The translations under genes and the position numbers were made by a program. 64,000 nt of DNA from Gamarada debralockiae (taxonomy: Eukaryota > Ascomycota > Leotiomycetes > Helotiales > Hyphodiscaceae): positions 29,913-93,912 of the forward strand of contig NXFV01001559.1 of NCBI GenBank assembly GCA_002803225.1, given 5' to 3'. The notes beneath the pieces are model-generated. The model was not told where the DNA came from, did no database searches, and saw nothing but the letters and a program-made list of their open reading frames with translations. This document shows, piece by piece, positions 47,669 to 59,120 of the stretch; position 1 is the stretch's first letter, and every line of letters starts with the position of its first letter.

Positions 47669-49034
47669 AAGTGTGACAAAGAGGTTTGATGGTTTACGAT
47701 TTATGAATGACTTGAATTTTTTGCAGCAGAGATACCTTTCTGTATTTGCGTTATAGTGTTGGGATAGGATATATTTCGAGAATCTAGAATAATAGAATTT
47801 CAACCTTTCAAGCATGGCCAATTTTCTTCAAGGGAAAGATGGTGGTTGATTCGTTTCCACTACAGGAGTTCGTCAACAATTTTTTACCAGATGATACACC
47901 CACAAAACCTCATTTTACTGAAGCGAGCCTACCACCTCCTACAAGAACAAATCGCCCTTCATCTCTCTCAACCTTTCTCATCTAAATTTTCAGTCAAATT
48001 TTTGAAAGAAATTTTGGAAAGGCATTGTGTGAAGATAGGTAAAAGAGTTCCTGAATCGCGGTGATTCTTGGATTGATGTTCCACACCAAAGCTATGCGCT
48101 TGCAATGCCCGGCACCTATGGATAGGAGGCTGAGGGGAACGATAAGGAGATATGTTGGCCTTTTGCACAGTAGAAGCGACCTTGACCAACTATGGTTGAA
48201 AAATACTTTAGAATATAATGATAAAACTGCTTAACATGAATGAAAGAATCGACTTGTCCAACTTCCCAATCCTTCTTGATGGAGGATGCATACTTCAGTA
48301 TTCTTAGCCACTGCTGCCTTCTGGTCCCATTCGACACCCATCGAAACCCATCCACGTTTCCGAGTAAGTTGCATATTGATGTGCATCTGGGGAATCCCTG
48401 CCCAAGGCATGTTCCCCAGATTGATTAAAATTCGGTGCGTGGTACGAACAGGACAGAAACAGCTTCAAATGCCCCGAGCAAAGAGTTTCCCCTGATGCTT
48501 GAACCCAACCAATCCAAAAGCAGCCTAGCCTCATCATTCAACCAACCACAAGCAAACGGCAACGACATCTGTCAATTTGGATAATGTACTTCAAAGAGCA
48601 GCTGACCAGACCGACATTTTGACAAGCGTATTTCTATGTGCGGTCCGGCGGACCGCCACAAATTTTTGATCAACCTGAGAATCAGGATGTAATGCATTGT
48701 GGAGGGCTTTCGTTGCCCCACAGGTGCTTGGATCGCCGCATCAGATTGATGCCGGTACTTTGGCACTGGAGATCAAGGCCCCGTGTGTGACTGGATGTTG
48801 TTCTTCGATGAGATGTTCCGTGAAACTATGGAAGTTTAGTTTCGATATCGATGTTTGGGTCAAAGTTGGATGACTTTTTGGCAGGCGTTGAAAGTCTTGG
48901 TATTCGAGAGTGGATGAAGTGGGCTTTCGCGCTGTCTTATATATTCGGGAGCTTTCCCTTATCTGCTTGAATCTTCTTATTTTCTCTCATCCCATAATTG
49001 CCCCTTTTAATCTGTATTTATCTCCGCTGAAAGT
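47669..49034. other. Intergenic before the cell-wall-degradation block
   Basis: No supported gene. A perfect inverted repeat GCGGTCCGGCGGACCGC lies at 48640-48656 and contains facing CGG/CCG triplets of the type bound by Zn2Cys6 regulators. A TATATATTCGG-like TATA element lies near 48938-48948, upstream of the AA9 remnant. Confidence 0.45.
48640..48656. promoter_or_regulatory. GC-rich 17-bp palindrome with CGG/CCG triplets
   Basis: GCGGTCCG and CGGACCGC flank one central base. Zn2Cys6 factors of fungi bind such paired triplets, so it could be an operator. Function is inferred from symmetry alone. Confidence 0.3.
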
Positions 49035-50160
49035 ATAAAGCTTCAAAACATTTTTTCTCTGGCAGCCGTCTTCGGCGCCACATCTTCTCATACAATCTTA
49101 CTCAGTTGACTTCCGGTGGGGTTACCAGCGGTAAGTTTGAGTGACAACAAGCGGATTGGATTGAATCACTGAAATTTTTCCGGGGTTGGAGTTGGCATTC
49201 GGGACCCGTCATACGATGGAATAAGGCTGTTTGTTCTTTTGGGGCTTCCGTCAGAATATTCTTACTTGAACGCCAGCCCATCCAAGATGTAACGAGCAAT
49301 TATATTGCTTGCAAGTAAGGCAACCCATTACCTCCACAGTCCAGTTCCATCGATAACGCTTTATATACTTTAGTGGAGGGCCAACTCCAACGACAGCAAG
49401 TAGCACAGTTATCAATGTGGTCGCTGGATTGACGGTCCAAGCAACATGGAGACACACTTTGACCAGTGGTTCTAATGATGTAATTGATCCCAGTCACAAG
49501 GTATGAGTTTCACATTATCCACTCTGTTTTCCAGAATATGCTGAATACTCTTGTTCAGGGGTCTATGACTGCATATATGAAGGATGTCGGTGACGCCATC
49601 ACGGATGTTGGATAAGGTGAGCCTGGATCCCCAAATTGTTCTATGCGGGTCAGTGATGGAAATTGTCTAGGTGCCGGTTGGTTCAAGGTCAAGGGAGCTG
49701 GTCTCAATGTCGCAAGTAAGTGTACTCGTCGACGTTCGGATGCTCGATTGCTAACATGTTCAAAACATCCAGCACAAGATTGGGCTGTAACTAACCTGGC
49801 ATGACACACACTCTCTTCTCTGCATTCGTTATCTGACTTTTTCAGATCGCTGCTCTGGGTGTACAACAAATCCCACTCCCAAAGTGCATCGCCTCGGGAC
49901 AATACCTGCTGAGAGCAGAAATCATCGCCTTACACACAGCTACGTTGTGCCCTTCTTCCTTACGATGTACCCAAATGACTGACTAGACCTTATCATCATC
50001 CTCGGGAGGGGCCCAGTGCTACGTGAGTGCACTATCTGAGCATTACATAGGTGATTGTGACAGATTATTCTGCAGATGGAATAAGCTCAGATCAACATCA
50101 CCGGTGGCACAGGAGTCAAGAGCCCTGCCCTTGTCAACTTGCCTGGTACTCATTCGGTAT
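49035..50160 (+). pseudogene. Decayed AA9 lytic polysaccharide monooxygenase (formerly GH61)
   Basis: Successive exon remnants spell an AA9 protein: a leader ending FSLAAVFGATSSHTI (the His after the signal peptide is the copper-brace His), QLTSGGVTS, QDVTSNYIACN, GGPTPTTASSTVINVVAGLTVQATWRH, a SYMTAYMK-like segment, GWFKVKGAGLN, QDWAVTNL, IAALGVQQIPLPKCIASGQYLLRAE, SSSSGGAQCY and INITGGTGVKSPALVNLPG. Intron borders are still visible. Lesions: the start codon position is ATA at 49035-49037; one base is missing between the SSHTI and QLTS segments; a stop (TAA) stands where Tyr is expected after DVG near 49614; another TAA follows Met-Glu, where Cys is expected, near 50084; the C-terminal end is not found. 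The intact enzymes oxidatively cleave cellulose. It lies directly upstream of two intact cellulases on the same strand. Confidence 0.85.
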
Positions 50161-51733
50161 TTCTTTCTCCCTGGTTATGAACTATTCAAGTGATATCTGA
50201 GCGTGCACGTGCTGTGGAAGATGAGTAACAGGTCCTTGACTCTGGTGGGGGCTTCAGCGACAGAACGGGGAGAAAACAGCATATCTTAAAAACTTTCAAA
50301 ATAATACTGTTATTTGGTAATCCTTAGTGTTCGTAGGCACAAATTTTCATATTAGCACACAATTGGGGCAAGAAAAAGGGAATCCGCGCAATATGAAATG
50401 CCCACAGAGAGTGCAGCTTAGTTCGGGATGCCTGTTCCGGTAACTTGCGGGGACCCGGGCCGTGCCTTCATAATGAATTGATTGCACTTCGTGATCCACT
50501 TAATCCAGAATATAACAGTATGTATCTTTGCGCGGGGTGCAGTTAAGATGAACGCAAGATGATAAGTGCCCTGTGGTATTTAGGAGCAGGAACAGCGAAC
50601 TGCCGAGGTAAGCTACTGTACAAACCCTAGATTCAGGAGAGGAGGGCACGGTAGCATTTGTGGCTGCCGGATAAACTTCTTGCATCAACAATGTGACAAC
50701 TGACAAACCACGACGACCACCTGCTCTCAAGTGATTGACTCCAATTCAGCTTTTCCTTCTCCTTCTCCGCATTATCGCCATTATCATCCACGTTGTGCAT
50801 CGAGGCAAGCGCCATTTGACCCTTGAAAAACTCGGGTACCTGCTCACTTCTCCGAGATGGCGGGGTAAAAGCCTCCCCAGCTACATTTTCAGACGAATAA
50901 ATTTCCAGTACGCGGTACACTTTATCGACTCATGCGCAAGGCCGAGGGAAGGCACCTCGGGTCTGCTATGCAGGATCCCGAAGTATCTCTTTAATTGATT
51001 CCCATCATATTACTTTTGCTTTCTGGTCCCACAGATACATCTTTGAATTCCGTGACAGCAAAGCACTTTGCCATGGTTTGATGGTACCGAATTTCTAGTT
51101 AATTGTGGCTGCGGAGTTCGGGTCTCGAAGCGAGATCTGCCATTGGCAAGATCTACAGGTCATATGGCAAAAGACATAAGGTTAAAGTGTAAGCCGTGTG
51201 AGGTAAATTGCGGAGCCGGATGGCAATTGCGGAGGCCCGCTCGTTCAGGGCCGTTGGGACATTGGAACATTGTGGCGATGCTGGAGTGAATTTTGTTCTA
51301 TCGTCGTTCGGCCCTTCTTGTAATCATTGATGTTCCATTCCGTGTTGATCGAGATCTGTGTTTCATTTAACTGCACTGCTTAAGGTGCAGAAAGAAGCCA
51401 CTCAGGTACTATCATTTGTGTTAATATAGGTGATGTGGCGTTTCCATAAGTTCCTTACTATATCACCAAGCACATATTAGCCAGTCGGAACACAGTTGTT
51501 CCTGACATCCAATGGGTATGTACAGAATCGCCCAGTTCCTCTCAAGCTTTACGAGCTCAGGCTATTTGGAGATATCTGGCAAGCCGGCTGCATTATTCCG
51601 TTCCTATGCCCTTGTGAACAAAAATAATTTGGCTCGTCATCTGCCACTTCATATAAAGACTCCAGAGGACACGCTCCATTTCTCTCCTCATCCAGTCCTT
51701 TAGTATTTGTCCTCTCTTATTACAAAATTCAAT
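50161..51733. other. Intergenic, promoter of the GH6 cellobiohydrolase
   Basis: No supported gene. A TATA-like CATATAAAGA lies near 51651-51660, about 75 bases before the ATG. GTGGGG-type words, the kind read by the carbon-catabolite repressor CreA, occur near 50245, but such short words are frequent by chance. Confidence 0.4.
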
Positions 51734-53438
51734 ATGGGATTGAAGGGTCTTCTTTTCGCCGCGGTTGCCTTGGCACCGGCTGCTTTGGCTCAACAAACGG
51801 CTTGGGAACAATGTGAGTTCTGGGTTATAGTGCTTGAGAACATGCTAATGTGGGTCCTTCAGGTGGTGGAATTGGTTGGACTGGAGGAACCGTAAGAGTC
51901 CATATTTCCCAAGTGTCCCTCTGCGAGCATTTCCGCGGAAGATTTACAGAAACCATGCGGTTTGAGGAGGGCGAGTAGATAGGCTGACATTCGGATAGAC
52001 TTGTGTCTCTGGATACACTTGCACTTACAGCAATCCATACTACTCACAATGTCTTCCAGGAACAGCTACCACCACAGCTGCTAGCACAACGGCAAAGACT
52101 ACCTCCACGTCTTCTACAAAGGCTACTTCGACCACCACTAATGCTTCGAGCGGCACTACAACGACTACGTCTGCAAGTGGTGGAAGCACAACTGCGGCGG
52201 CTTCCGGCAATCCTTTCTCAGGCGTCGCCCTCTATGCCAACCCATACTACGCCTCTGAGATTTCCACCTCCGCCATTCCATCTCTCACTGGAGCTATGGC
52301 CACCAAAGCCGCCGCTGTCGCGAAGGTTCCTACATTCGTCTGGCTGTAAGTTTTGGAATCTAACCAAACATTGAAAAGAAACTAACTTTGATCACAGGGA
52401 TACTGCGGCTAAGGTCCCATTAATGGGGACGTTCCTCGGAAACATCAGAGCTTTGAACGCTGCTGGAGCAAGTCCGCCCGTTGCCGGAACATTCGTTGTC
52501 TATGATCTTCCAGACCGTGATTGCGCTGCGGCTGCATCAAACGGAGAATACACCATTGCCAATAATGGAGTTGCCAACTACTTTGCATACATTGATGCCA
52601 TCAAGGCACTTCTCGTTACTTATTCGGATGTTAAGGTCATTCTTATCATTGAGCCCGATTCCTTAGCTAATTTGGTGACCAACTTGAGCGTCGCCAAATG
52701 TGCTAACGCCGAGGCTGCTTATAAGCAATGTATTGAGTACGCAATTGCTCAATTGAACCTTCCAAACGTTTCCATGTATCTTGATGCTGGTCACGCTGGT
52801 TGGTTAGGATGGTCTGCAAATATTGGCCCAGCTGCCACCCTTTTCGCTCAAGTTTGGCAAGCAGCTGGCAGTCCAGCTCAAGTGAGAGGCTTGGCTACCA
52901 ATGTCGCAAACTACAACGGATGGATTGACTCTCCTTGCCCATCGTACACATCAGGAGATGCCAACTGCGACGAATCAGACTACGTCAATGCCTTGGCTCC
53001 TCTCTTGGTTGCCGCTGGATACCCAGCTCATTTCATTACCGATACTTGTAAGCCGCTGAAACACTTCACATTTAACAATAGCTAATGAAGAACACAGCTC
53101 GAAATGGAGTACAGCCTACTGCACAGCAAGCTTGGGGTGATTGGTGCAATGTCATTGGCACTGGATTCGGCGTCCGACCTACCACCAACACTGGTAACAC
53201 TCTTGAGGATGCTTTCGTCTGGGTCAAGCCAGGTGGAGAATGCGATGTTCGTCCCTCCCAACTCCTCTTTAGTGACGGAACAATCTGACATTTCATCTAG
53301 GGTACCTCCAACACATCTTCCGCTCGATACGATTACCACTGCGGTCTCGCGGACGCTCTCCAGCCAGCACCAGAAGCCGGAACTTGGTTCGAGGCTTACT
53401 TCGAGCAATTGTTGACCAATGCCAACCCATCTTTCTAA
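51734..53438 (+). CDS. GH6 cellobiohydrolase II with N-terminal CBM1
   Basis: Secreted exo-cellulase that releases cellobiose from non-reducing ends. Six exons (51734-51812, 51863-51891, 51999-52345, 52398-53047, 53098-53246, 53301-53438) sum to 463 residues. Parts: signal peptide MGLKGLLFAAVALAPAALA; CBM1 (QQTAWEQCGGIGWTGGTTCV to YYSQCLPG) with its four cysteines; a Thr/Ser/Ala linker; the GH6 barrel. Both family signatures are intact: VVYDLPDRDCAAAASNGEY, with the Asp that supports catalysis, and ILIIEPDSLANLV, with the catalytic-acid Asp. The protein also has DAGHAGWLGW and WVKPGGECDGTSN. The penultimate intron uses a weak donor (GTTCGT at 53247). Its start alternative at 51707 is not ATG. 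It pairs functionally with the neighbouring GH5 endoglucanase; expression is probably induced by cellulose and repressed by glucose, by analogy. Confidence 0.95.
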
Positions 53439-54558
53439 ACTCAGAATGGAAGGAGGGAGGAAGTGGCGGGACTAGAAGTGGTTACTTTGTTGTTTGATGC
53501 GCTATGGCACTCGATAATGACCGTACAAACGTTGGTGGCTTCTTAAAATTGTATATATTATATTCTTCAGTACATATTAAATCCAGATCGCACATACTTG
53601 ATTCTACGGCCAGAAATGTGATCAACTAACAAGGAATTTACAAAAGACATTTCGAGCTGAATGGCCTGCTGACAGGAAAGCTTAAGGACTGCGAGAGCTT
53701 TAGACCCATGCCATCTTTAAGAATGGAGACTTGCTTGTTTCAAATACAGTTCTTCCTTGTATTAAGCTGAAAATTTACATGAATAATCGCAAGCCTCAAG
53801 GATACCGCAAGGCGGGGCAGTTCAATTACAAGAATCATTCTTCGGGGTGCTGCCACCGGTTGCGGCATGTAAAAAGCCGTGTAAGGTATTATTTTCATCC
53901 CGTTTCACTTGAAACGTAACGACTAGGATTGAAAGAGACATTTCGCGGAGGCGATCCGTCCGGCGAACTATACCATACGACATGTGGCATTCTAGATTCT
54001 AGGTCAATCATGCCACGGATTCTACCCCTGATTTTACCCCGCAAAAACCCTGCGTGCGGTCCCAGACTTAGACCCCTGCCAAACCTTGGAACAAGGACAA
54101 CTGTCGCTGACCACGGGGAAGTTTAAGAATCAAATGAATATTGTCCGATGTTCAATTCGGATCACCTTCCGAGAGCTATTGACCTATCATTCCTTTTAAG
54201 GAAGGTGCGCCAAGCATAAACCCAAGCATACTCCTTCTTTGGTACAGCTTGCGAAAGGAGAAGTCTGGTATAGGCCGGCAATATAATCGACTGTTGGAAG
54301 TGACTTGCCGCTGTACGTCATGAGATTCGAGGGTGCTCATATTATCAGATGAGACATAGGGAAACTTATTGGAGCCGCGGGGCCTTCGGTCCGTCATTTA
54401 ATGTGAGATCCTTCTATGATGCATCTGTCGGAGGTAGATCGCTCAATTAGTACTTGATATTTTGTCCATTTTGCCTCAAGTATCTTTACTTAAGATGGAG
54501 GTCTGCATCTCTTGGCTGTATATCTCCGCCGAAAGATTTTTGAGATATTCTTTCCAAA
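53439..54558. other. Intergenic between the two cellulases
   Basis: About 1.1 kb, probably the 3' flank of the GH6 gene and promoter of the GH5 gene. No coding remnants recognised. Confidence 0.45.
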
Positions 54559-56049
54559 ATGAAGGTCACTGTTATCTCGAGCCTCTTGCTCGCCTTTTGT
54601 GTCTCTGCTCAACAAACTGCTTGGGGTCAATGTATGTTGAGTTATTCCGCAGACTTTGGAAGGAATTGAGCTTATAGGAAACAGGTGGAGGACAAGGTTG
54701 GACAGGAGCAACGACTTGTGTCTCCGGATATGTCTGCACATACAGCAATCCATACTACTCGCAATGTCTTCCTGGGAGCACCGTTGTGACCACCACGATG
54801 GCCACCAGCACATCGAAAAGCGGAAGCACAACGACAGGTTCTGGCAGCTCTACAAGTGCTAGTGCCACAGGATCGGTCAAATATGGTAAATTCATAGTGC
54901 TCTTCAGTGAATGAATTCAGCTGAACAAACTTTCAGCTGGTGTGAATATCGCAGGATTCGATTTCGGTTGTCTCACAGACGGAAGTGACAACATAACAGA
55001 CGTCTACCCGCCATTGTCAGCTCTCGGCGGCCCAGATGGCGCAGGTCAAATGACACATTTCGTCACAAAGGACAACCTTAACATCTTCCGCCTACCAGTT
55101 GGCTGGCAATATCTCGTGAACAACGTCCTGGGCGGAACATTAGATGCCACAAATTCAGGAAAATACGACCAACTGGTGAAAGCGTGTTTGGCGACTGGTG
55201 CATCGTGTATTATTGATATCCACAACTATGCGAGATGGAACGGAGGGATCATTGGTCAAGGTGGCCCGACAAATGCGCAATTCACCAGTCTCTGGACACA
55301 GCTTGCGACTAAGTACAAGAGCCAGTCGAAGATCATTTTTGGTGTGATGAACGAGCCCCATGATCTTGATGTCCCAACATGGGCGACTACTGTTCAAGCC
55401 GCTGTCACTGCTATTCGATCCGCTGGTGCAACGAGTCAGATGAGTACGTCCCTCTAGCAACAGAGGTCACATGGAGTTTTCAGTTGACATTCGCTGTAGT
55501 TCTCCTGCCAGGAACCGGCTACACCTCCGCAGAGACTTTCGTCTCTTCCGGCTCTGCTGCAGCTCTTGCAGCAGTAACGAACCTCGATGGTACCACCACC
55601 AACTTGGTATTTGATGTACATAAGTACCTTGACAGCGACAACAGTGGTACTCATGCTGAGTGCGTGACGAACAACATTGACGATGCTTTTTCGCCTCTGG
55701 CAACATGGCTGCGATCAGAAGGACGACAGGCATTGAATACCGAGACTGGTGGTGGAAACGTTGCTTCGTGTGAGACGTACTTGTGCCAGCAGATTGCTTA
55801 TCTCAAGTATGGTAATGGACCTTGTGAGAAATTGGCAAGAACTGACTTCAATCACAGCGCAAACTCTGATGTCTACCTGGGTTACCTAGGCTGGAGTGCT
55901 GGATCCTTTGATTCCACATATAGTAAGCACCTCAAACTTCCAGATTGAGAGGATTTTTGCTGATTAATGCAGTCCTCACCGAAACCCCAACTGGAAGTGG
56001 AACTAATATGCAAGACACTGCTCTGGTCGCAGCTTGCATTGCTCGATAG
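54559..56049 (+). CDS. GH5 endo-beta-1,4-glucanase with N-terminal CBM1
   Basis: Secreted endoglucanase of the Trichoderma EGII type (GH5 subfamily 5 by resemblance). Five exons (54559-54631, 54685-54895, 54938-55443, 55500-55922, 55973-56049) sum to 429 residues. Parts: signal peptide [20 protein letters not shown]1 ([20 protein letters not shown] to YYSQCLPG); a Ser/Thr linker; a catalytic barrel starting [13 protein letters not shown]. The acid/base Glu is in FGVMNEPHD and the nucleophile Glu in [10 protein letters not shown]; the His of [10 protein letters not shown] and the [13 protein letters not shown] tract near the C-terminus are also present. All catalytic residues are intact. It stands 1.1 kb downstream of the GH6 gene in the same orientation, and the CBM1 coding exons of the two genes are very similar. 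Confidence 0.95.
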
Positions 56050-57291
56050 ATACTTAATCTAGCCTCATGGCCCCTCTCGAACTTCTCGGAGATTGATATT
56101 GGAGGCATCGATATTAATCGTTTGAGAACATATAGAAAAGGCATTCGTTAACTCTCGTAACACATTTGTACATAGCTACCATTCTTGTATATATTATTTA
56201 CAAACATGAAAACATGATTTCTGATGCCCGAATATGTCATTTCCAACCTCGTCGTGATTGAGTAACCGTTGCTAAGTATCGCTATTTGCTAACCTCGACG
56301 GATCAATGAAAAACATCCAGCGTCTCAAGGTGGCTTTCTGCTCCGAACCAGTTCTGATCTGACATGTGTGCAACTGCGATGACGCTGATCTTCACTCTCT
56401 ATCTCAAGCTGGCTTGCCGTTCCGGGAGCTCTGCCCGACCGAAGCTATTTCCACAATAAGCAATCGGCCTCTCCTCTCAGATACACTTTACACCGGAATT
56501 GGCCTGTACGGAGATCTTCATAGGCTTTGGGTGATCGGCATGCCTCCGAGGTACCTGGCTTTGCCGCAGGCCGGCCTAACCCATGGAAGAACCCCATGGG
56601 GATGCAGCCATCATGGATGTTGTAACATGCCCCTCCCACAGCTTATGATGTCTTGTCGCTAAGCCGGGACAGGTCACGAAGGCTTTTGGGAAGAATCTCT
56701 GTGGATGATTATGGCATCATTGCTACCCAATACGGCTCTCCACGCTGGGAATAACTAGCAACCGGGGCGGTTTCGTCTCAAAAAAAAAAAAAACCCCCCC
56801 CCACTAGGCAGTGCATGATGTCTTTGATGTTCATCGGCTGAATAATGAGACTTCAATAGGCAGCAATGTGAAAAAGCAGCTAGTATATCCACCGGTAGCT
56901 TACTATGGAATGCGGGCCGGACAGTGTTGTATCAGCCGCCGCACGCTCCCCACTCTGATGGGGGCTACACGGAGATGTGTAGAACAGGGAAGCAGAGCAC
57001 TCCTCTTCTCATCCTAGGATCGACGTCACAGTGTCTCGAAGTCTCTCACAGCTCGCATTTAACGTCACACTGCTTCCCGTCATTCAAAGGCGTGCACTGG
57101 CTTACCTTTCCATATAGATGGTGTTTAGACCGACACCTGGATTGCTCATGTTTACTTCGTTTGTGCAGTCAACTAAGTAACTGTGCTGCAGCCATGCAGA
57201 GATGAGATGTCGCATATACACTGGTAGAACAGACCCTAAGACGCCCCGACCAGCCATTTTGCACATTCACATGAACGCCACAAAGACTTAT
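56050..57291. other. Intergenic with an A14-C10 tract
   Basis: Shared 3' side of the GH5 gene (+) and the SRAP gene (-). A run of 14 A (56780-56793) passes directly into 10 C (56794-56803). No gene seen. Confidence 0.5.
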
Positions 57292-58636
57292 TTACTTCCC
57301 AAAGAAACTCGTAATCTTCTGACTCCCTTTCTCCTTCGCAGCCGGCTTCTTTGGACTTGCCGTATTATTGCTCGTTGCACTTTTGGTCCTGCCGGCGGGC
57401 TTAGATGGTGACTTTGTTTTGCTCGGGCTGGCAGAGGTTCTGGTAACTTTCTTGGGTGGTTCTTCATCGAGGACATTGTCCAACTCTCTCTTGATGCCTT
57501 GCTTCGTCTCTGGCTTTGGGACTGGCAATGGCGCGTTGTCTTCGGTGCCTTTGTAATCAACCGTCTCCCGATTCTCGCCTAGATCATGTTTCACTGGTGT
57601 GGACACTTCCTTCTTTAAATCCTCAGCCTTCGTGGTATCTGCCTTGGATTCTTTCTTCGCAGCTCCTTTAGCGAAGAAATTGGCAATATTTGACTTATTT
57701 TCGGTACTAGCGACGGGAACGATGAAAGTGGGAGAGTTGTTGCCAACCTTTCCAACATCCTTGGAGACAGCGTAGATCTCAAGCTCCCCTTTGAATGGCT
57801 TGAGCAAAGATTGGAGATCCTTCGACCATGTCGACCGCTTTGGATCAAGCCATGTCCAGAGTTCTTCAGAGCCATTCTCAAGTATTACTGGCATGCGGTC
57901 GTGTAGGAAGTTCAGCTGCTTGTTCGAGGATGTCGTGATGATGGTGTATGTCCATGTCTTTTCTTCAGAGCCTAAACCCCAGATCAGCAAATCACTAAAC
58001 CAACGCGGAGCTTCTCGAATACACCTTCATATTGTACACAGTCCCACAACCCAGCCATACACATCAGCTGTCCATCCTTCCTCTTAACATAATGCGGCAC
58101 CTTCTCCTTCGGACCCTTCTTCAACCACTCATAGAACCCCTGCGCAATAACAATACAACGCTTTTTCTGCTTCATCGTAGTCCACATGCCCTTATTCTCA
58201 ATCAACGAGTCGTCCCGACAATTGATCGTCTTCAACATAGATCGGTAATCGGGGTTACGCTTCGTCCAGAAGGGAATCAGGCCCCATTTCATCGTCTGCA
58301 GCTTATAGTGGACCTCTCCTTGCTCTTCCTCTCCTGCCTCGTCCTGAGCTTCAGGGGGCTCTTCCGGTTCTGCTTCTGCTTCACCCTTCTTGTGCGATCG
58401 AGGCCCAGCTCCATAATAGGGTACGTCGGCGCGGTAGACGATACCGTTGTACCCAGGCGCGAAGTTGTAGGACTGTCGAGGGGCATCGTCGCCGTCGTCT
58501 TCGGGGGCCTCGTAGACTGGCATGTGCTCGTTTTCGAGGTATGCGCGGACCTGCGCTGGGCGCTTCATGATATCAGCTTTCATCACATTAAAAGGAGATC
58601 CTTTCTTACCAGAGCCAGCGAGTATCGTCCACACAT
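57292..58636 (-). CDS. SRAP-domain protein, HMCES ortholog (abasic-site DNA crosslinker)
   Basis: Shields abasic sites in single-stranded DNA at forks by forming a covalent bond through its N-terminal cysteine. Three exons (58636-58610, 58562-58025, 57971-57292) sum to 414 residues. The start is fixed by the first exon, MCGRYSLAL: Cys2 becomes the N-terminal nucleophile after Met removal, and the 47-nt intron restores the frame to RPAQVRAYLENEHMPVYEAP. Other active-site elements are present: NFAPGYN, WGLIPFW, INCRDDSL, RCIVIAQGFYEW with the active Glu, and LHDRMPVIL with the active His. A fungal acidic insert (EAEAEPEEPPEAQDEAGEEE) lies in the middle. The C-terminal tail is basic and ends QKITSFFGK, a canonical PCNA-binding box (Q-x2-I-x2-F-F); a second, degenerate box SNIANFFAKG lies about 100 residues before. 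Very secure. Confidence 0.93.
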
Positions 58637-59120
58637 GATTGTTGTTCTTACATGATTGACGAATGGTGTGGTTCAGCAGTCGCATGTTGAAGTTCGCGAG
58701 CTTCGCGCCGATGGTCAATGACATCAGTCAAAAACTCGCAATTCGGAAGATCTCTGGACCTAGAAGTCAGTATCAAGTAAATGATATTTAGAAATCAAGT
58801 TTCAAATTCAAATTCGCTCTCGATAAAGGGAAGGCACCGCAAAGCCTGAGTTTTTGGTTTATGTTATCACGTGACCTACAAACTGTAAACCGGGCTGAGG
58901 TAGCACCTTTCCATGAAGGCTAGCTTACGCTTGGAATTCCGAAAAGTTTGTCACAAGTTGGAATGGGTGCTGATACAATATGGGTCAAGAATTTCAAGTA
59001 CTTATGTTCTGCCAGCATTGCAATACCGGTATGAGGGTTGGTCATCACATCATCAATACGCCACCTTAATGCCAACACCTGGTCACTCTATCACAAAGAA
59101 GCTTTGGACCCGTTGGTTTC
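58637..59120. promoter_or_regulatory. Upstream region of the SRAP gene with TCACGTGA
   Basis: TCACGTGA at 58867-58874 lies 230 bases upstream of the SRAP start codon, in the interval between the divergent SRAP gene and the uncertain small gene to the right. No other element recognised. Confidence 0.35.
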
